From Perkinsus olseni (Eukaryota > Perkinsozoa > Perkinsida > Perkinsidae): a stretch of 10,081 nt of DNA. Positions within the stretch are counted from its first letter, which is position 1, and every line of letters begins with the position of its first letter. Below, piece after piece: positions 6,932 through 10,081 of the stretch. Under the pieces are notes generated by a model that was given only the letters and a program-made list of their open reading frames with translations, searched no databases and was not told the origin of the DNA. Both the position numbers and the translations under genes were made by a program. Where the stretch lies: assembly GCA_013115135.1 (NCBI GenBank), contig JABANP010000967.1, forward strand, positions 1 to 10,081, written 5' to 3'.

Positions 6932-9388
6932 CTAGCATGAAACCCGTCAGGCCGCTGCTGGCGACGATGCACGGAAATTCGGTCCACTACAGCATTTCCA
7001 GGCCTACTTAGTGAAACCCCAGTGCAATTTGGTAACACCTCAATGCAATTTAATAAAGCCCAGGCCAAATTAGTAAAAACCCAGAGCAAGTCAATGAGGC
7101 CCGGACCAAATTAGTAAAACCCCAAAGCAATTTAGTCCGTACGCGAAACACATCCAGATCGTCCCTCCTGGATCGTCCTCTGGGATAACGGGGGAACCGG
7201 TAGAACGAATTCAGAGCACCGCCTGCGATACTGCAAAATGCTGCTCCCGAAAGGCGTCGAAGAGATTACTATGCAATTGTGCATACGATGCTTTAATCAT
7301 GCTCGAACGTTGTACCCTAGTTGCTTAGCTATGAAAGACATGCAAGCCGGAGCCGAAAATACAGCATGTATAAACTGTAGCATGTTTTACGGTAAGACTC
7401 TTACCTGCGTTCTGCAACATATTGAGGGCCTACTTCATTGGGCTGACGATTGAGAGTGTTTTCATACTTGTTGGTGACTTCGTTAAACTCTACTGAATTG
7501 GTCTTTCATGAAATCAAATTGCTCTGGGGTTTTTACTAATTTGGTCTAGGCATAATTAAGTTGCTCTGGGGTTTTATTAAGTAGGCCTCGAGATGATGTA
7601 GAGCTCGCAACAAGTTCGGCTGATAGACTAGCCTAGTCTGGCTAGGGCGGCCCTAGTAGGGCCTAGACGTAACACTACGCCAAGTACAAAAGATCACGTG
7701 ATCGATGTCGCAGGTCGCATATTTCCATAGCAGTGCTATGATAGCACGCACCAGTTCAGCGGTCCGTGGCTCCGTTCCCCGAGTGGGTCTACCTGACTGA
7801 CTGTGGGAAGAGAACCATCCGAATGAGTTGGCCTTTAGTCGTCAGAGCTCCAACACCGGTGGCCAACAACACAGCCCGTCCCTCGTGCGGGCCCGTCGAC
7901 TGCATACAGGTGGTGCCTGCGTAAATGCCCAGCAACCCGCCGGAGGATGGTCCGAAGAGAGGAGGTCTCACCTGCGTATGCCATATTTTTCTTAGTAACT
8001 TCAGCACCTTGAACGTCTTCAACGGGGAACTTTTGGATGGGCATAGGCTCCCCCGTGAGCATCGATTCATTGACGATAATCGACCCTTGAACAATCACAC
8101 CGTCGCATGGGAGAGGCTCCCCTTCCTCCACTCTTAGTAGGTCACCAAGGACCACACCATGGGAGCCGATCTCGATCCACTCTCCCGATCGCAACACCTT
8201 CACCCGACTCTCGAGCTTCGCCATGGCAGCGATCTTCTTCTGGCCTCTCCTCACGATGAACAGGGCCCGATAGATTCCGGCACTGAGGGTCATGCCCAGC
8301 CAAATACAACCGATATTCCAGGCCGTGTAGACGATGTAGGACCAGGCTGCGATGGACTGCAGTATATACAGGACATCACTGAACTCGGCGGCCAGACTTT
8401 CGAGGACGCCAGGGACCCTCACCCGTATCTCATTCGGGCCCGTTCTCTCCAGCTCAAGCTTAGCCTCGTCGTGGCTCATACCGCCGGCTTTCATCCGGCT
8501 ATCCATCTCAGCGGATGTCCATTCGCCCATACCAACAGGACGATATCGCCCTTCCTCGTCATCTAGCACATATCTTACACACGTATACTCATAGCACTTC
8601 ACGTCAAGCACCTCGTCGTACTCAACCTCCACCAACGTCTTGCGAGTTGCAGTCCTGAATCTTGTACGCAGTCTGTCCCACAGGACCGACAATTGACGAC
8701 CAAAAGCCGGGATGTCTTCCTCGGAGGCCATGCCAGGATCGATCATATCCTTTGAATCCTCAGCGCGTGGTACGGCTTCTTCAATGACCACGCTGGTCGC
8801 ATCAGGGAGATTGGGTTCTGGGAGCATGAACAGGGTGGCGAGAGAGCCATAGAATTTAGATAGTGTAGCAGCAAGTACATGAAAGACGACCATAGAATAT
8901 ATGCAGGGTATCACAACTCCGTTCCAGTCAGTCTGCCAGGCCGAAAGGAGCTCAGGAAAATAGGAAAATGTGCAGAAGACCACGATGCCAAGGTAGGCCA
9001 AGACCAGCAGGACGATCCAAGAATACAGAATAGTTGTGCCGACGAATGATTTTCTGTAGCCGGTCTGAATGAAGAGCCTATCGACCTCGTCAGGACTGTG
9101 AAATGACAGACGACGGGCAGCGCCAGATGACTTGGGTTTCGTCTTAAAGGCCCTAGTAGTGTGGGCAGAACGATAGATCAAGAAGATCGCAGATATGAGG
9201 AGCTGGCCGCAAAGGACGCAGGTCCAGGTGAGGGCAACCCTAGCTCCGAATTCCATACGTGGTAGTTGGAAGTTCTCGATAAACTGAGAAAACTGGCGAT
9301 TCCGGTAGCCGAGTGACGGCCCAACGGTGGGCGATTCGCCCAGGGCGAAGTCCGTCTGACTCTCATGCGTTTGCGCGTCGGAAAAACG
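4571..9388 (-). CDS. P5-type (ATP13A-like) cation/polyamine-transporting P-type ATPase gene, 5' incomplete, lesion at M4
   Basis: P5 ATPases are membrane pumps of the ER or endo-lysosomal system. P5B members export polyamines from lysosomes and P5A members dislocate membrane helices. Order on the minus strand: N-terminal membrane segments, M1-M2, actuator domain with TGE, M3, DKTGT phosphorylation site, nucleotide domain, P domain with TGDN and GMCGDGGNDCGAL (the MCGDGxNDCGAL form is typical of P5), then six helices. Exons join cleanly at GT-AG introns 7971-7917 and 7792-6932. Total length near 1300 codons fits the family. No ATG lies in the first 44 codons after the TAG at 9391-9389, so the true start is probably in an upstream exon; the first ATG is at 9256. 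About 35 residues including M4 are missing with a frame change near 6860-6836, so the gene may be non-functional. P5B is somewhat favoured over P5A, but the deciding M4 motif is lost. Confidence 0.88.
6836..6864 (-). other. Deletion and frameshift junction in the ATPase (M4 lost)
   Basis: M3 (ending IIVLFL) is in one frame, and the normally post-M4 sequence (TAYRLEKHHKISC) follows within about 30 bases in another. In P5 pumps roughly 70 residues lie between FKF and the RL before the ISC stretch; here about 34 are present. The missing part is the M3-M4 loop and M4 with its PPxLP motif. An alternative is a 50-base intron from GTATGCCG (6881) to GCTTATAG (6832), which restores the frame but removes M3 as well. 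Confidence 0.7.
7000..7588. mobile_element. MITE-like non-autonomous DNA element with subterminal 21-base repeats
   Basis: The two ends are inverted copies. The left end starts AGGCCTACTTAGTGAAACCC, and the right end, read in reverse, starts AGGCCTACTTAATAAAACCC. Behind each end, roughly 21-base repeats follow one another (7006-7138 on the left, about 7482-7582 on the right), alternating between a form with AGAGCAATTT and a form with GACCAAATT. The middle is unrelated single-copy sequence without a transposase. AGGCCT at both ends is palindromic, so it may be part of the inverted repeat or a 6-base target duplication around an element starting ACTTA. Confidence 0.8.
7625..7747. repeat. Cluster of short perfect palindromes in intron 2
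   Basis: Four perfect inverted repeats lie within 123 bases: AGACTAG-C-CTAGTCT (7625-7639), CTAGGGC-G-GCCCTAG (7642-7656), GATCACGTGATC (7692-7703) and GTGCTAT-G-ATAGCAC (7733-7747). Three share the same 7-1-7 design. Confidence 0.8.
7793..7916 (-). CDS. P5 ATPase exon 2: link from actuator domain to M3
   Basis: It encodes GTTCMQSTGPHEGRAVLLATG and then VGALTTKGQLIRMVLFPQSVR. This corresponds to the conserved P5 stretch with TGF/TGV, TxKGxLxR and ILFP. It ends at TCAGTCAG before GTAGACC in phase 2; the split codon becomes Arg with the first base of the next exon. Confidence 0.85.
7917..7971 (-). other. Intron 1 of the P5 ATPase (55 bases)
   Basis: It runs from GTGAGACC to TTTACGCAG. Splicing joins NMAYAG to TTCMQ, restoring the family's conserved sequence before the stretch that ends in ILFP. 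Unspliced, the frame runs into unrelated sequence and stops at 7835. Exon end and intron end share the string ACGCAG. Confidence 0.85.
7972..9388 (-). CDS. P5 ATPase exon 1: N-terminal segments and actuator domain
   Basis: Counting from the ATG at 9256, hydrophobic segments lie at residues 7-28, 71-98 and 113-135. They are followed by a charged linker and CYEYTCVRYVLDD, a typical P5 N-terminal sequence. M1-M2 lie around 287-336, and the actuator domain ends in VNESMLTGEPMPIQK with TGE at 401-403. Most P5 pumps have TGES; here the fourth residue is P. The 44 codons before the ATG (from 9388) also read as protein, ending in NFQLPRMEFGARV, and lead straight into the first helix, so translation probably starts further upstream. 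The exon ends at GCATACGCAG before GTGAGA. Confidence 0.88.
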
Positions 9389-9397
9389 CTACTTGCC

Positions 9398-9490
9398 GCG
9401 ATAATAGTCTAACAGCTAAGTGGCACTGAGCCAAGCTGTAGGTGTTACATAGCGTACACAATAGTCGTCACCATGTTGTCACTATAGTGT
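9398..9490 (-). repeat. Diverged 5' fragment of the same LTR, reverse orientation
   Basis: Read on the minus strand from 9490, CACTATAGTGACAACA and the following 80 bases align with the first ~95 bases of the LTR at 1711. Shared blocks include TGGTGACG, GCTATGT, TTAGCTGTTAGACTAT and ATCGC. The match begins at the LTR's own start and ends just before the first codons of ATPase exon 1 (9388). It is clearly older than the array copies. It may be a remnant solo LTR in an upstream intron or promoter of the ATPase. Confidence 0.72.
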
Positions 9491-9518
9491 GGACTCACAG
9501 CAAAGCGCCAAGGCAACA

Positions 9519-9549
9519 GCACGCATGCGCATGTGGTGAGCATGCGTGC
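9519..9549. repeat. Perfect 10-bp inverted repeat (hairpin)
   Basis: GCACGCATGC and GCATGCGTGC pair perfectly around an 11-base loop. It has no T-run behind it and is not adjacent to a stop codon, so no terminator role is claimed. Confidence 0.7.
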
Positions 9550-9648
9550 AGTCAAAGAGCGTCAGGCGCAGTACCGGTTAATCTGATCAGCAAGACCATG
9601 GTGATGCCTTCGGGAACATTCTGTGCCTCAGATCCCAAAAGTAGTAGC

Positions 9649-9954
9649 CTATGAGCTTTTAGCCCGATCGAAACTCATGCATGCACCGACAAGATGGAAC
9701 CACACGATCGGCAACTCACCGTTTGGCCGGCTCAACGAAGATCCCCTTGTGAGCTTAACCAGGTATTTAACAGACTGCCTTTCCTGAGTTTCAAGAGCAC
9801 TGCCAGGATCGTCTTCACACGTTGAGTTCAATTCTGATAGTGCTCCTGAGAGTGAACACCTCGCAGAAGAATCTCGACGCTTTGATCTTTCGCTCCCATC
9901 ATTCTTTCCATCGGGCCAATGGGACGAGTCGCCGCTATGAGGGGACAGTGTCAT
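9649..9954 (-). CDS. Hypothetical frame, possible 5' exon of the ATPase
   Basis: An ATG at 9954 opens about 101 codons on the ATPase strand: polar, Ser/Asp-rich, beginning MTLSPHSGDSSHWPDGKNDG, without recognisable domain. It contains two good splice donors, CTG/GTTAAG (intron start 9759) and AACG/GTGAGT (9719). The ATPase's first visible exon lacks a start codon and lies about 260-570 bases downstream, so this frame may supply the N terminus. The GTTAAG donor (phase 0) matches a junction right after the TAG at 9391-9389; the better-looking GTGAGT (phase 1) does not match any acceptor I could place. Just upstream is a spliced-leader match. It may equally be a separate short gene or chance. 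Confidence 0.35.
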   Translation of the reverse strand: MTLSPHSGDSSHWPDGKNDGSERSKRRDSSARCSLSGALSELNSTCEDDPGSALETQERQSVKYLVKLTRGSSLSRPNGELPIVWFHLVGACMSFDRAKSS

Positions 9955-9987
9955 ACTATCGAACAAAACGCACAGAAGAACTAAAAC

Positions 9988-10004
9988 CTTGAGCCAAGAT
10001 GGCT
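9988..10004 (-). other. Spliced-leader-like 17-mer (possible relict leader of a retroposed mRNA)
   Basis: The minus strand reads AGCCATCTTGGCTCAAG, which matches, as I recall it, the 3' 17 bases of the dinoflagellate/Perkinsus spliced leader (Perkinsus form with C in the variable position). The four bases before it are TCGA where the leader has CCGT. It lies 33 bases upstream of the ATG at 9954, like a leader plus short 5' UTR. Part of the match doubles as a start context (CAAGATGGCT) on the plus strand, which lowers its weight. Confidence 0.5.
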
Positions 10005-10081
10005 TCGAACTACGACATCATAAACCCGACTCAGAGCACTCATGGGCGGAACAAACGGGCTCTCTCACTAAATTCGCTGTC
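9999..10081 (+). CDS. Possible N terminus of a divergent gene, cut by the window end
   Basis: An ATG in good context (CCAAGATGG) opens 27 codons starting MASNYDIINPTQSTHGRNKR and stays open to the last base. It has no recognisable domain. Its start overlaps the spliced-leader match on the other strand. Confidence 0.25.
   Translation, partial: MASNYDIINPTQSTHGRNKRALSLNSL

Larger units (their letters stand above)
6932..7792 (-). other. Intron 2 of the P5 ATPase (861 bases), containing a MITE-like element
   Basis: Donor GTAGACC, acceptor TTTCATGCTAG. The joined product reads LFPQSVR then FKYADQLP, matching the family's FP...FKF...D pattern. The intron is 15 times longer than intron 1, mostly because of the element at 7000-7588 and the palindrome-rich stretch at 7625-7747. 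A plus-strand 71-codon frame at 7238-7453 inside it has no recognisable domain and is probably chance. Confidence 0.8.

Noticed and set aside
7238..7453. 71-codon plus-strand frame inside the MITE with two CxxC-like pairs
   Set aside because: It is short, has no recognisable domain and lies inside a non-autonomous element within an intron; it is probably a chance frame.
9178..9366. Alternative ATPase start at the ATG in another frame (9366)
   Set aside because: The adjacent frame from 9388 joins smoothly to NFQLPRMEFGARV and the first membrane helix; the 9366 frame stops at 9178.
9421..9450. Second spliced-leader relic (minus strand contains CTTGGCTCAG)
   Set aside because: The stretch is explained by homology to the LTR start, and only about eight consecutive bases match the leader.

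Overview
The window looks like nuclear DNA of a protist. It has a split P-type ATPase gene with short GT-AG introns, a satellite array, LTR retroelement copies and a small inverted-repeat DNA element inside an intron. One 17-base stretch near the right end, read on the minus strand, matches the 3' part of the spliced leader that dinoflagellates and Perkinsus add to their mRNAs by trans-splicing. With the satellite-rich context this makes a perkinsid or dinoflagellate-type alveolate my best guess (inferred, moderate to low confidence).

Left part (1-4027): a satellite of about 90-base units, each with a variable (CAA)n run, occupies 1-389 and 3383-4027. Between them sits a 3 kb array of a short, apparently non-autonomous LTR retroelement, arranged LTR / internal / LTR / internal / LTR with a 1380-base period. 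The LTR can be defined from the sequence: 9-base terminal inverted repeats (TGCACTATA ... TATAGTGCA), a primer binding site starting TGGTAGCAG four bases after the LTR, and a purine-rich tract just before the next LTR. Both outer LTRs are truncated, yet the satellite resumes at the same point of its unit, so the array seems to have entered one satellite unit as a block. The internal region keeps a stop-interrupted Ser/Pro-rich frame and no recognisable reverse transcriptase or integrase core.

Middle (4028-4570): no convincing gene, only short reading frames that look partly protein-like.

Right part (4571-9388, minus strand): one P5-type (ATP13A-like) ATPase gene. Exon 1 (9388-7972) holds the N-terminal membrane segments and the actuator domain with TGE. 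A 55-base intron follows, then exon 2 (7916-7793), then an 861-base intron carrying a MITE-like element (7000-7588) and a cluster of perfect small palindromes. A final coding block (6931-4571) carries M3, the DKTGT phosphorylation site, the P and N domains and six C-terminal membrane segments. Between M3 and DKTGT the frame shifts and about 35 residues, including M4 with the family's proline motif, are missing. The copy is therefore either a decayed or deleted allele or an assembly artefact.

Far right (9389-10081): a fragment of the same LTR in reverse orientation abuts the first ATPase exon. Beyond it are a perfect 10-bp hairpin, a minus-strand frame of about 101 codons that could be the missing 5' exon, the spliced-leader match just upstream of that frame, and a possible start of a divergent plus-strand gene that runs off the window.
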